From Pseudomonadota bacterium (lineage in GTDB: Bacteria > Pseudomonadota > Gammaproteobacteria > Xanthomonadales > Rhodanobacteraceae): a DNA stretch of 60,372 nt. How positions within the stretch are numbered: position 1 is the first letter of the stretch; every line of letters begins with the position of its first letter. This document shows positions 45,648 through 55,552 of this stretch, piece by piece. Where the stretch lies: the NCBI GenBank assembly GCA_021794575.1, contig JAJYQO010000067.1, positions 1-60,372 on the forward strand, written 5' to 3'. The notes below the pieces were generated by a model. It was not told the origin of the DNA and searched no databases. It saw only the letters and a list, made by a program, of their open reading frames with translations. The position numbers and the translations under genes were made by a program.

Positions 45648-46643
45648 TCAGCCGCCGGTCGCCGGCAGCAGATAGAACCGGGTCAACACCTGCGCGGTTT
45701 CGCGCGGCTGCTCGACATTGGGCATGTGCCGGCAGCCGGAGAGTTCCGTCATGGCGATCTGCGGCGTCGCCGACAGGCCCTTGCGCAACGCGTCCATGGC
45801 GCTGGGCGGAATCACCGGATCGTGCGTACACCACAGGCCCAGCACCGGCATGGTCAGCCGCGGCAGCACGGGCAGCAGCGCGCCGGCATCGGCCGGCGTG
45901 CGCAGACGCGTGAACACGCCCTCGAGAAATGCGCGCCGCGCCTTGTTTTCATCCACCAGGACATCGGCGATGCGCGGCCACAGCCGCGGCGGATGCAGAA
46001 ACACCAGCCGCAGCACCGCGTCGAACCCGGCGCGGTTGTCGAACACGAACGGGTCGTGCCCAGCCATCACGGAACGGGCGAAGGCGTTGGGCGGAAACGG
46101 CAAGCCGGCCGAGTCCACCAGCCCCAGGCCGAACACCTGCTGCGGATGCTCGGCCGCGTACACGCCGGCGATGGCGCCGCCCATGGAATGCCCGACCAGG
46201 CCGAAGTGCTTCAGCCCCAGCGCATCGACGAAACCGGCCAGCAATCTCGCCTCGCCATGGATGCCGCCGGCACTGACCGGCACTGGCGACGAGCGGCCGT
46301 AGCCGGGCAGGTCGGGAATGACGACGTGAAAGTTGCGCGTCAGGTACTTGGCGGTGGGCACCCAATTCTGGCGCGTGCCGCCGAAGCCGTGCAGCAGCAG
46401 CAGCGTCGGTCCGCGGCCGCCTTCGTAGTACACCCAGCGCACGCCGTCCACCTCGACGCTGTGGCCGCTCAGATTGGCGTCCCAAGCCTGTAGCGTGTAG
46501 CCCATGCGCAGCAGAACCTGCGGCCAGAACTGGTACAGGCCGGCGGCGACCAGCAGCAGCGCACCGACCAGCACGCCCAGTGTCTTCAGCCGGCGCAGGA
46601 AGAGGTTTTTGTAGCCGCTGGGGCGGGGCGCGGGGTGGTTCAT
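45648..46643 (-). CDS. Membrane-anchored alpha/beta-fold hydrolase
   Basis: 331 residues. An N-terminal membrane segment at about 20-40 (TLGVLVGALLLVAAGLYQFW) anchors the enzyme. The catalytic elements are LLLHGFGG (oxyanion), LVGHSMGG with nucleophile Ser153, the Asp in WCTHDPVIP and the His in SGCRHMPNVEQP. It is a monoglyceride-lipase or epoxide-hydrolase-like member; the substrate is not known. The start is ATG 46643; upstream open sequence has no conservation. It is convergent with the YgjP-like gene. Confidence 0.88.
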   Translation of the reverse strand: MNHPAPRPSGYKNLFLRRLKTLGVLVGALLLVAAGLYQFWPQVLLRMGYTLQAWDANLSGHSVEVDGVRWVYYEGGRGPTLLLLHGFGGTRQNWVPTAKYLTRNFHVVIPDLPGYGRSSPVPVSAGGIHGEARLLAGFVDALGLKHFGLVGHSMGGAIAGVYAAEHPQQVFGLGLVDSAGLPFPPNAFARSVMAGHDPFVFDNRAGFDAVLRLVFLHPPRLWPRIADVLVDENKARRAFLEGVFTRLRTPADAGALLPVLPRLTMPVLGLWCTHDPVIPPSAMDALRKGLSATPQIAMTELSGCRHMPNVEQPRETAQVLTRFYLLPATGG

Positions 46644-46836
46644 CTCGGCAACGCTCCGTAGGCATCGGCAGGCGCAACGCGCCCCAGTGTAACGGCCGTC
46701 TGCGGACCCGCATCCCGGCAGCCGGAGGCCCCGCGAGGCGCAGGATGCGGCGGCGCGCGCCGGCGACGGCCGGGAACGCCAGAAGATCGTCGAGGTGCAC
46801 GCGCCGCTTTCATGAATCCGGCTCACAGGCCCATGC

Positions 46837-46872
46837 TGATTGCGCCATCTAATCACAGCCGCGAGATGGCGC
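46837..46872. promoter_or_regulatory. Strong nested inverted repeats upstream of the aldo/keto reductase gene
   Basis: GCGCCATCT (46842-46850) and AGATGGCGC (46864-46872) are perfect nine-base arms around 13 bases. A second pair, TGATT (46837-46841) and AATCA (46851-46855), brackets the left arm. The repeat ends 43 bp before the reductase start in a 272 bp intergenic region. It has the size of a dimeric repressor or LysR-type site. Confidence 0.5.
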
Positions 46873-46885
46873 TAAGGTCATGTGA

Positions 46886-47911
<1,026 letters not shown>

Positions 47912-47974
47912 AGCCGCGTGCCCGCACGGTCGTCCATGTCGCGCGGGGCTCGACGCCGGCCCGCGCGGCGGGCT

Positions 47975-48466
47975 TTATATCAGCAATTGCCAGTACCCCA
48001 CGTCGACCCAGCGGTCCTGCTTGTAGCCAACCTGCTCGAAGTGCGCCACCTTGCGGAATCCCAGCCGCTCGTGCAGAGCGACGCTGGCGGCATTGGGCAG
48101 GGCGATGCCGCCGATCACCGCGTGCATCCGCCGCGCGCGGATCTCCTCCAGCAGCCGGCCGTACAACGCCCGACCGATGCCGCGTCCGGTATGGTCCCAG
48201 TGCAGATACACCGTGGACTCGACGGAAAACCGGTAGGCGCAGCGACCTTTCCATTTCGAAGCGTAGGCGAAGCCGGCCGCACCCGCGGCGTCCTCGGCCA
48301 GCAGCCAGGGCAGACCGGCATCCAGCACCTCGGTGATGCGCGCAGCCATCCCGGCCGCCTGCACCGGCTCGGTTTCGAAGGTGACGCAGGAGTCCGCGAC
48401 ATAGGGGTTGTAGATCGCGGCGATGGCGGCGGCATCCTCTACGGTCGCCATGCGGATGGACATCAT
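47975..48466 (-). CDS. GNAT acetyltransferase, phosphinothricin acetyltransferase (PAT/Bar) type
   Basis: 163 residues. IYNPYVADSCVTFETEP at the start, YASKWKGRCAYRFSVESTVYLHWDHTGRGIGRALY (in parts VESTVYLHWDHTGRGIG) and LHERLGFRKVAHFEQVGYK are the signature segments of PAT-like acetyltransferases. R-G-I-G is the acetyl-CoA pyrophosphate loop. Relatives acetylate phosphinothricin or methionine sulfone and sulfoximine; the normal role is probably detoxification. It is the last gene of a minus-strand run, 27 bp after the M28 peptidase gene. Confidence 0.88.
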   Translation of the reverse strand: MMSIRMATVEDAAAIAAIYNPYVADSCVTFETEPVQAAGMAARITEVLDAGLPWLLAEDAAGAAGFAYASKWKGRCAYRFSVESTVYLHWDHTGRGIGRALYGRLLEEIRARRMHAVIGGIALPNAASVALHERLGFRKVAHFEQVGYKQDRWVDVGYWQLLI

Positions 48467-48493
48467 GGGAACGCTCTGCGGGCCGGGGGGCGC

Positions 48494-49912
48494 TCAGCGC
48501 GCCGCTGCCGGCACCTGGCGCGCGAAGTCGCCATTGGGCCCGGGAAACACCACCGGACTGGCATAGCCGTCGGCGGAGACGCTGCTGACACCGAAGAACC
48601 AGTCGTCGATGTTGACCTTGTCCAGCGTGAAGGACAGCCCGCCGTCCTTGTCGCGCGCGGCGGCATCGGCGGCCACCCAGCGGCTGTGCTGCCACTCGGG
48701 TGCCGTGGTGTCGCGCCACCACACGCGATAGCCGACGGCGCCGGGCACCGGCTGCCAGTGCACGGTGGTGTTGACGGTGACCGCGCCGCCGATGGCCACG
48801 CCCAAGGGGGGCGCCGGAGCACGCGCCAGCGCGGCCATCGCCACGGCGTTGAGCGCGGTGACCTTGGCCAGGTACGGGAAGTCCACGCCGGCGAGCACGT
48901 CGCCGTACTGCACGCCGTCGACCCTGCGCACGTCCTGGTGCTCGTGGGCGTAGTTTTCGCTGCGCTCGGTGAAGCGCACCGCGGGGTAGCCGGCGTCGAG
49001 GAACTCGACCTGGTCGCCGCCGCGCTCGTAGCGGTCGGTGCGGTAGATCAAGCGCACGTGCAGCTGGCTCACGTAGCGCGGCGCCAGCGTACTGATGAAG
49101 CGCGCCAGGTTGCGCGAGGCCGAGTCGATCTCGCCGCCGGTGTAGTTGAGCGCGCGCAGTTGCCGCGGCGTCAGCGTGCTCTTCAGCCCCTGCGAGAACA
49201 GGCGGATGGTGGTGTTGTCGATCACGCCGTCCTCGCCGGCGATGCCGCCGACGATGTCGTTGTTGAGGTCGGCCTCGACGCGCCAACCGTGCGCCACCGC
49301 GTAGTCGGCCAGCACCTTGCCGCCGTACAGGCCCTGCTCTTCGCCGGAATCCACGCCGAACGCCAGCGTGGCCGGAAAGCGGTACTTGCTGAGCACGCGC
49401 GCGGCCTCGATCACCGCGGCGGTACCGGAGCCATCGTCGTCGGCGCCGGGCGCATCGCTGGTGGCGTTCATGATGTCGGTGACGCGCGAGTCCAGATGAC
49501 CGGTGATCACGATCACGCGTTGCGGATCGGTGGTGCCGCGCAGGATGGCGACCACGTCCTCGACCCGGGTGGGCCTGGGGATGCGCGGGCCGGTGACGAC
49601 CTGCGCCGGGGTGACGATTTCCAGGCAGCCGCCGCAGTCCTTCGAGATCGCCTCGAAGCGCGCCTCGACCCAGCGCCGCGCCGCGCCGATGCCGCGGGTG
49701 TTCGAGGCGGTCTCGCTGAGCGTGTGGCGGGTGCCGAAGCCGACCAGGGTAGTCAGCGTGTCTTTCAGTTCGGCCGGGCTGACCGCCTGCGCGATCGCGC
49801 GCAGGCCGGGATGGAAGTCGGCGGGCGGCGACACGGCGGGCGCGGCGGCGACGGCGGGTCCGGCCATGGTCAGACCCAGCGCGAGGACGGTGCTGCGGTT
49901 GGCATAGCGCAT
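48494..49912 (-). CDS. M28-family zinc aminopeptidase
   Basis: 472 residues with a signal peptide (MRYANRSTVLALGLTMAGPAVA). The zinc and catalytic residues are in ITGHLDSR, PGADDDGSGTAAV, FGVDSGEEQGLYGG (Glu-Glu) and ADLNNDIVGG. A C-terminal segment of about 130 residues is an added beta-rich domain. The family removes N-terminal amino acids from secreted or periplasmic peptides. It begins 12 bp after the patatin gene and is probably in one transcript with it. Confidence 0.93.
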   Translation of the reverse strand: MRYANRSTVLALGLTMAGPAVAAAPAVSPPADFHPGLRAIAQAVSPAELKDTLTTLVGFGTRHTLSETASNTRGIGAARRWVEARFEAISKDCGGCLEIVTPAQVVTGPRIPRPTRVEDVVAILRGTTDPQRVIVITGHLDSRVTDIMNATSDAPGADDDGSGTAAVIEAARVLSKYRFPATLAFGVDSGEEQGLYGGKVLADYAVAHGWRVEADLNNDIVGGIAGEDGVIDNTTIRLFSQGLKSTLTPRQLRALNYTGGEIDSASRNLARFISTLAPRYVSQLHVRLIYRTDRYERGGDQVEFLDAGYPAVRFTERSENYAHEHQDVRRVDGVQYGDVLAGVDFPYLAKVTALNAVAMAALARAPAPPLGVAIGGAVTVNTTVHWQPVPGAVGYRVWWRDTTAPEWQHSRWVAADAAARDKDGGLSFTLDKVNIDDWFFGVSSVSADGYASPVVFPGPNGDFARQVPAAAR

Positions 49913-49924
49913 CGCTGTCTCCGG

Positions 49925-50887
49925 TCAGTTGCGGCGGTGTTCGGCGGCGTCGCCGTGGTCGGCCGCGGGCGGCGCGGCCGCAGCGCGCGCACTGCGCCAG
50001 TCCGCAAGCGCGCGCGTGGCCGCGGCGTGGCCCAGCGCGATCAGCTCCTCGGCGCGGTAGAACTCGTACACCGCGCAGCAGTCGCACGGCAGTTCGATCA
50101 GCAGATCGGGACGGTAAGCGGCCAGGCGCAGCCGCGCCAGGTTGCCCTGCATCAGTTCCATCGCCTGGCCCAGCAATTCCAGCAGGCCCGGCGTCTGCGC
50201 GCGCGGCTCGGGCACCGGCCCGGCATCGCCGTCATGGCCGATCAGGTGCTGCACGAAGCTGGCGAAACGCTGGCGGTACGGCCCGGGCAGCGGCGGCGGC
50301 GGGGTGTCGGGGCCGCGTCGGGGGCCATCCAGGCTGACCGCGATCAGCACGTCGTAGCGCTCGCGCAGCAGCGGCGTCACCGGCACCGGATTGAGCAAGC
50401 CGCCGTCGACCAGCAGGTGGCTGTCGATGGCATGCGGATGGAATACCGTCGGAATGGCGATGGATGCGCGGATGGCGTCGAACAACGGTCCGCGCGAAAG
50501 CCACACCTCGCGCTGACGCTCCAGGTCGGTGGCGACGGCGGTGTAGGCGATGGGCAGCGTTTCGATATCGGCGTCGCCGACCAGATCGCGCACGGTGCTG
50601 ATGATGCGTTCGCCCTTGATCAGCCCCGGACCGCGCAATGTCCAGTCCACCAAGCGCAGCACGTCGAGTTTGTCCAGCGAGCGCACCCAGTCGCTGTACA
50701 CATCCAGCTTGCCCAGCGCGTGAATGCCGCCGACCAGCGCGCCCATCGAACTGCCGGCGATGGCGGCGATCTCGTAACCGGCCTCGTGCAGCGCCTCGAT
50801 GACGCCGATGTGGGCAAGGCCCTTGGCGCCGCCCGCGCCCAGCGCCAGCGCTACGCGCGGCTTGGCGCCGGGCGCGTCGCCGATCAT
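49925..50887 (-). CDS. Patatin-like phospholipase (RssA type)
   Basis: 320 residues. The oxyanion loop is GAGGAKGLAHIGV, the nucleophile elbow is AGSSMGALVGG (G-x-S-x-G), and the Asp of the dyad is in LLVDGGLLNPVPV. The family hydrolyses phospholipids and esters in the cytoplasm or at the membrane. The C-terminal 60 residues are Ala- and Arg-rich and poorly conserved. The ATG overlaps the WYL-regulator stop by four bases. No cyclic-nucleotide synthase is nearby, so a CBASS role is not supported. Confidence 0.9.
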   Translation of the reverse strand: MIGDAPGAKPRVALALGAGGAKGLAHIGVIEALHEAGYEIAAIAGSSMGALVGGIHALGKLDVYSDWVRSLDKLDVLRLVDWTLRGPGLIKGERIISTVRDLVGDADIETLPIAYTAVATDLERQREVWLSRGPLFDAIRASIAIPTVFHPHAIDSHLLVDGGLLNPVPVTPLLRERYDVLIAVSLDGPRRGPDTPPPPLPGPYRQRFASFVQHLIGHDGDAGPVPEPRAQTPGLLELLGQAMELMQGNLARLRLAAYRPDLLIELPCDCCAVYEFYRAEELIALGHAAATRALADWRSARAAAAPPAADHGDAAEHRRN

Positions 50888-51870
50888 GCGCGCGGCGCCT
50901 GTTCGTACACGCGCTGCGCCAGCGCCAGCAGTGCCTTCATCTCCTCGCGCAGCGGCAGCGGCGCCAGGATTTCCGCGTCGGGGCCGTACTTGAGAACATC
51001 CATCAGCAACTCGCGCGAACTGGCGTAGGGCAGCTTCAGCTGGTAGCGGCCATCGGGCAGGAAGCGGCCTTCCTGCTGCGAATGCCAGTGCGTGTCGGCC
51101 ACCCAGCGCGCGGCGTGCGCGCTGAAGCGGATCACCGCCACCGCGCGCGGTGGCCCCGAGAAGATGCCATAGCCGGCGGCCAGCACCGCGTCCAGATCGG
51201 CGTCGGGCACGTCGCGCGCGCGCGCGCCCAGTGTTTCGACCTGGCGCATGCGGTCCACTGCGAAGCTGCGCAGCGCGTCCTTGTCCTCGTCCCAGGCGTC
51301 GAGGTACCAGTTGTCGCGGTAATGCACCAGGCGCTGCGGCGAGGCCACGCGCCGCGTCTCGCTGCCGGTGGAACGCGCCCGGTAGCCGAAGCGCAACTGC
51401 TGGCGTGCCAGCAACGCGGCGGCCACGCTGCGGAACACGTGCTCGTCGAGCCGGCGCACGCCGTGCGCCAGCACGCGGATGCGCTCCAGCGGCGGCGCCT
51501 TGCCCGCGGCATGCTCGGCCAGCAGGCGCTCGATGCGCGCGCGGAACGGCGCCAGCGCGCCGGACAGCACGCCCGGATCGGCGCGCGCCACCACCGCGTG
51601 CAGCGCCAGCAGCGCGGCCAGTTCCTCGCTGTTGAGCCAGAAGCCGGGCAACTCGAAGCCGGCGGCGTCGCCCTCGGCGTAACGGAAACTGGCGGCGTCA
51701 CCCGCGCCGCTTTCGATGGGTGCGCCCAACGCATCGCGCAAGTAGGCGATGTCGCGGTACACGGTGGCGCGCGAACAGCCCAGTTCGTCGATCAGCCGCG
51801 CCAACGGCAGCGGCCGCCGCGCCGATCGCAGCAGCCGGTGCAACAGCACGATGCGCTCGTAGCGATCCAT
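50884..51870 (-). CDS. WYL-domain transcriptional regulator (YafY type)
   Basis: 328 residues. An N-terminal HTH_11 winged helix (LARLIDELGCSRATVYRDIAYLRD) is followed by a WYL domain, recognisable by RLVHYRDNWYLDAWDEDKDALRSFAVDRM in parts (HYRDNWYL, RSFAVDRM), and by a WCX-like C-terminal part. WYL proteins sense nucleic acids or small ligands. It is the first gene of the run WYL-patatin-M28-GNAT on the minus strand and overlaps the next start by four bases, so it may control that run. A DUF481 gene is divergent 149 bp away. Confidence 0.9.
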   Translation of the reverse strand: MDRYERIVLLHRLLRSARRPLPLARLIDELGCSRATVYRDIAYLRDALGAPIESGAGDAASFRYAEGDAAGFELPGFWLNSEELAALLALHAVVARADPGVLSGALAPFRARIERLLAEHAAGKAPPLERIRVLAHGVRRLDEHVFRSVAAALLARQQLRFGYRARSTGSETRRVASPQRLVHYRDNWYLDAWDEDKDALRSFAVDRMRQVETLGARARDVPDADLDAVLAAGYGIFSGPPRAVAVIRFSAHAARWVADTHWHSQQEGRFLPDGRYQLKLPYASSRELLMDVLKYGPDAEILAPLPLREEMKALLALAQRVYEQAPRA

Positions 51871-52019
51871 ACAGGGTTTCCGGAGGCGATGCCGCTAGCA
51901 TGCGAGGCCGGCGCGGCGGCGGCAAGCCGCGGCGGAACTTTCCGGCCGCGCGCACGGTCGCCTATTGGAGGCGTCCAGCGCCACGCACCTCGACTTCACC
52001 CGACCACGACGAGTCCACG

Positions 52020-52850
52020 ATGATGCACCGATCCACGCTTGCCGCCTTTTCCGTCGCGCTGCTGCTGGCGCCGAGCCTGCCGGCCTGGGCCGATGGCGGC
52101 GCACCGACGGCGGCAGCCGCCACTCCCGACAAGCAGGGTTGGAGCGGCAGCGGCCAGCTTGGCCTGGCCGCCACCACCGGCAACACGCGCTCGCAGAACC
52201 TCAACGCCGGGCTGGATTTGAAATTCACCGGCGGCAACTGGATCTATCACTTCGACGGCAGCGCCCTGCGCAGCCGCGGCGTGGTCAGCGTCAGCCTGCC
52301 CGGACCGAACGGCACGCCCGTCAACGTCAACCAGTACCGCGTCACCGCCAACCGCTACACGTTGGGCGGCAGCGCCGCGCTGGTGCTGAACCCGGAAAAC
52401 CGCCTGGTCAGCACCATGCGCTACGACCACGACAACTTCTCGGCCTACCGCTACCAGGCCGCGATAGCGGTGAGCTGGGGCCACGTGCTGATCAAAAACG
52501 CCAGCACCGATCTCGATTTCGAGCTGGGCCCGGGTCTGAAGCGCTACCGTATCGAGGGCGCCAATGCCAACCACACTGCCGCGATCGCCCGCGGCGCCCT
52601 CAACTACAGCCAGCAACTGACCGCCAACACGCGCATCGAGAACCATCTGCTGATCGAGGCCGCCAGCTTCGACACCTTCACCGAGAACACCACCAGTCTG
52701 GTGGTGCAGATGAACAAGCGTCTGGCGCTGAAAGTGGGCTACCAGATCCGCCACAACACCAAGCTCAACAACGTGCTGTTGCTGAATCCTTACGGCGGTG
52801 TCGCCAAGACCGACACGCTGCTGACCACCAATCTGGTCTACAACTTCTGA
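52020..52850 (+). CDS. DUF481 outer-membrane protein
   Basis: 276 residues with a signal peptide ending near AWA (MMHRSTLAAFSVALLLAPSL). The mature part begins WSGSGQLGLAATTGNTRSQNLNAGLDLKF, split as WSGSGQLGLAATTGN and LNAGLDLKF, and continues as an alternating beta-barrel to VYNF, a terminal Phe. DUF481 proteins are presumed salt-induced outer-membrane channels (YdiY-like). A second ATG three bases later is equally possible. It is convergent with hemC. Confidence 0.87.
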   Translation: MMHRSTLAAFSVALLLAPSLPAWADGGAPTAAAATPDKQGWSGSGQLGLAATTGNTRSQNLNAGLDLKFTGGNWIYHFDGSALRSRGVVSVSLPGPNGTPVNVNQYRVTANRYTLGGSAALVLNPENRLVSTMRYDHDNFSAYRYQAAIAVSWGHVLIKNASTDLDFELGPGLKRYRIEGANANHTAAIARGALNYSQQLTANTRIENHLLIEAASFDTFTENTTSLVVQMNKRLALKVGYQIRHNTKLNNVLLLNPYGGVAKTDTLLTTNLVYNF

Positions 52851-52857
52851 TCGGTTC

Positions 52858-52872
52858 GCGCCGCGGCGGCGC
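52858..52872. other. Hairpin between DUF481 and hemC genes
   Basis: GCGCCG-CGG-CGGCGC forms a perfect six-base stem in the 66 bp convergent gap. There is no T-run, so it is at best a weak or factor-dependent terminator. Confidence 0.25.
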
Positions 52873-52916
52873 GTCCGCCCGGTCGGTTACAAACACATCT
52901 GCACAGCGACGCGCGC

Positions 52917-53834
52917 TCAACGCGCCAGCAGCGCACCGGCACCCGCATGCAGCAGTTGCGTGGCCAGGGCTTCGCCCAGCGCTTCGGGCGCGTCGGTCGT
53001 GCCGCTTTGCGCCGCGCGCAACAGGCGCCCGCTGGCGGCATCGCCGACCAGGCCGTGCAGATGCAGTTCACGCTCGCCGAGCAACGCATAGGCGGCCACC
53101 GGCAACGTGCAACTGCCGCCCAACGCGGCGTTGAAGGCGCGCTCGGCGCTGACGCAGAGAGCGGTTTCGGCATCGTGCAGCGGCGCCAGCAGCGCGGCGA
53201 TGCGCGCATCGCCGGCGCGCGCCTCCACGGTGATGGCGGCCTGGCCCGGCGCCGGCAGCCAGCCGGGCGCCGGCAGCAGACTGCGGATGCGCGCCGCCAT
53301 GCCCAGCCGCTCCAGCCCGGCGGCGGCCAGCAGGATGGCGTCGTAGTGGCCGGCGTCCAGCTTGGCCAGGCGCGTGCCCAGGTTGCCGCGCAGATCGAGC
53401 AGGCGCAGATCCGGCCGCAGCGCGCGCAGTTGTGCCTGGCGGCGCAGCGAGGAGGTGCCCACGCGCGCGCCGGCGGGCAGCGCAGCCAAGTCCGGATAAG
53501 CCGTGCTGACGAACGCATCGGCGGCATCGGCGCGCGCCAGCGTCGCGACCAGCGCGAAGCCGGGTTCGAGATCGGCCGGCACGTCCTTCAGCGAATGCAC
53601 GGCGATGTCGGCGCGGTCCTCGAGCATGGCGATTTCCAGCTCCTTGAGGAACAGCCCCTTGCCGCCGATCGCGGCCAGCGGACGGTCCTGGATGTCATCA
53701 CCGCGGGTACTCATCGGCAGCAGTTCGACCGGCTGCCCGGGATGCGCCTGACGCAGGCGTGCGGCGACGTGCTCGGCCTGCCAGAGGGCGAGCGCGCTCT
53801 TGCGCGTGGCGATACGCAGCGGCAGCGCGCTCAT
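52917..53834 (-). CDS. hemC: Hydroxymethylbilane synthase (porphobilinogen deaminase)
   Basis: 305 residues. [35 protein letters not shown] and [13 protein letters not shown] with the dipyrromethane-anchoring Cys242 are all conserved. The enzyme joins four porphobilinogens into hydroxymethylbilane in heme synthesis. I chose ATG 53834 because the conserved protein begins there; the open frame upstream is not conserved. It lies seven bases after the algR-like gene, an order (algZ-algR-hemC) also found in pseudomonads. Confidence 0.97.
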   Translation of the reverse strand: MSALPLRIATRKSALALWQAEHVAARLRQAHPGQPVELLPMSTRGDDIQDRPLAAIGGKGLFLKELEIAMLEDRADIAVHSLKDVPADLEPGFALVATLARADAADAFVSTAYPDLAALPAGARVGTSSLRRQAQLRALRPDLRLLDLRGNLGTRLAKLDAGHYDAILLAAAGLERLGMAARIRSLLPAPGWLPAPGQAAITVEARAGDARIAALLAPLHDAETALCVSAERAFNAALGGSCTLPVAAYALLGERELHLHGLVGDAASGRLLRAAQSGTTDAPEALGEALATQLLHAGAGALLAR

Positions 53835-53841
53835 GCGCTGC

Positions 53842-54546
53842 TCACGACTGGCGCAGCCACTCGCGCACACCGGCCAGATTGCGGCGACTGACCTCCGGCT
53901 GCAGGGGGCTGCCGGCCAGTTGCGCCACCATACGGCCATCGGCCAGCGCGGTCAGGCCCAGCATGCGTTCGCGCGGGACCAGGCAGTTGCGGTGCAGGCG
54001 CAGCCAGCGCTGCGGATGCGCCTGCTCCAGCGCACGCAGCGAATCCTCGATCAGCATCTCGCCGCCGGCGTGGTGCACGGTGACGTATTTTTCGTCGGCG
54101 ATCAGCGCGATCACCTCATCCAGCGGCACGCGCTGGCGCATGCCGCGCACCAGGCCGCTGAGGTGCATGCGCTGCAGCGCGCTTTCGGCGTGCAGCTTGC
54201 GCGCGCGTTCCAGCGCCTCGCGCAGGCGCTCCAGCCGCACCGGCTTCAGCAGATAGTCGGCGGCTTTCAGCTCGTAGGCGCGCAGCGCATGCTGCGGATA
54301 GGCGGTGCAGAAGATCACCTGTGGCGTCGGTTGCATGCGCGCGATGCGCTCGGCCACGGCCAGGCCATCGACGCCCGGCATTTCGATGTCCAGCAGCAAC
54401 GCCGCCGGCTTGTGCAGCGGCAGTGCCTCGAGGATGGCACGCGCGCTGGCCACGCTGGCCACTACCTCGGCACCGGGACATTCGCGCAGCAGCGCCTCCA
54501 GGCGCGCGCGCGCCAGGGCTTCGTCATCGGCGATCAGGATGCGCAT
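53842..54546 (-). CDS. algR: LytTR-family response regulator (AlgR type)
   Basis: 234 residues. Receiver domain with acidic pair IADDE and phospho-acceptor Asp53 ([11 protein letters not shown]) plus Lys in YLLKPV. The LytTR DNA-binding domain begins near residue 135 and includes [17 protein letters not shown] and [13 protein letters not shown]. In pseudomonads AlgR controls alginate, twitching motility and virulence with its partner AlgZ/FimS. The start lies inside the last codons of the kinase gene (23 bp overlap), and hemC follows seven bases after its stop. The symbol is given for gene order and domains, not for proven function. Confidence 0.88.
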   Translation of the reverse strand: MRILIADDEALARARLEALLRECPGAEVVASVASARAILEALPLHKPAALLLDIEMPGVDGLAVAERIARMQPTPQVIFCTAYPQHALRAYELKAADYLLKPVRLERLREALERARKLHAESALQRMHLSGLVRGMRQRVPLDEVIALIADEKYVTVHHAGGEMLIEDSLRALEQAHPQRWLRLHRNCLVPRERMLGLTALADGRMVAQLAGSPLQPEVSRRNLAGVREWLRQS

Positions 54547-55552
54547 CGGGCAGCCGCAGGGTGAGATGCCAGTGCGCGCCGACAGCGCCGGCCTGGAGCC
54601 TCGCGCGCGCGCCGAAATGGTAGCCGATGCGCGCGCGCACATTGGCCAGACCGTGGCCGGTACCGGCGCGCGCCGGCCGCTCCGGCAGCGGGTTGATGAT
54701 CTCGATGTCCAGCGCGCCGTCGTGGCGGCGGCCGCGCAACTGCAGCGTGCCGCCGTCGGCGCGCGCGGCGATGCCGTGCACGATGGCGTTCTCCACCAGT
54801 GGCTGCAGCAGCAGACGCGGCAGCGGCAGATCGCGCGGCAGATCGTCCCAGTCGCGCGCGATGCACAGGCGCTCGCCCAGGCGCAGTTGCTCGATGGCGA
54901 GATAGCCGTCGACCAGGTCCAGCTCCTCGCCCAGGGTGCCGGCGTCGCTGTCGTTCAACGCGGCGCGAAACAGGTCGGAGAGGTTCTCCAGCGTGCGCGC
55001 CGCGGCGGCGGGATCGATGGGCACCAGCGCCAGCGCGGTGTTCAGGCTGTTGAACAGGAAGTGCGGACGGATACGCGCCTGCAGTGCATCCAACTGCGCG
55101 CGCGCCAGCGCGTCGCGGCGCTCGCGCCATTCGCCCAGCACCCATAGATAGCGCAGCAACGCGGCGCCGACCAGCGCGGTGGCGGTACCGCTGCCGAATA
55201 CGAAGCGCGGTCCATCCGTCGCCGCCAGCCGCGTGCCGAGCGCGTGGTCCAGCCACCACACTACAGTGGCGGCAAGCACCGCCAGCAGCACCGCCAGCAG
55301 CCAGGCACCAGCCCAGGGCCATGCGCCGGGCAGCAGCTGCAACAGCCGCCGCGATTTGCACAACACGACGCCCAGCAGCGCCGCCAGCCAGGCAGCGAAC
55401 AGCAGCGCCAGCGACCACACGCGCAGATGTGCATCGGCGCCGGGCGCCAACTGCATCACCACCGCCACCAGCAGCGCCACCACCAGCAGCGCCAGTAGCT
55501 CTGCGCTGCTGCAGAACTGCGGCAACGCACGGCGCGGTACGCGCAGACTCAC
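54524..55552 (-). CDS. algZ: LytS/AlgZ-type membrane sensor kinase
   Basis: 342 residues from GTG 55552, which overlaps the stop of the esterase gene (GTGA). There are about four membrane segments (18-37, 45-64, 78-97 and 120-140). The kinase domain is the short LytS type: H-box IRPHFLFNSLNT with His164, then QPLVENAIVHG (N-box) and GHGLANVRARI (G-box). It lacks a classical periplasmic sensor domain. The partner is the LytTR regulator encoded next. Confidence 0.88.
   Translation of the reverse strand: MSLRVPRRALPQFCSSAELLALLVVALLVAVVMQLAPGADAHLRVWSLALLFAAWLAALLGVVLCKSRRLLQLLPGAWPWAGAWLLAVLLAVLAATVVWWLDHALGTRLAATDGPRFVFGSGTATALVGAALLRYLWVLGEWRERRDALARAQLDALQARIRPHFLFNSLNTALALVPIDPAAAARTLENLSDLFRAALNDSDAGTLGEELDLVDGYLAIEQLRLGERLCIARDWDDLPRDLPLPRLLLQPLVENAIVHGIAARADGGTLQLRGRRHDGALDIEIINPLPERPARAGTGHGLANVRARIGYHFGARARLQAGAVGAHWHLTLRLPDAHPDRR

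Noticed and set aside
47918-51028. A plus-strand open frame of about 1,036 codons
   Set aside because: It is antisense to the GNAT, M28, patatin and WYL genes, all of which have clear motifs in their own frames. Stop codons are rare in antisense frames at this GC.
49925-51870. Patatin plus WYL regulator as a CBASS or similar phage-defence system
   Set aside because: No CD-NTase, TIR, Cap2/Cap3 or other signalling gene is nearby; the patatin is of the housekeeping RssA type. Only the operon itself is reported.
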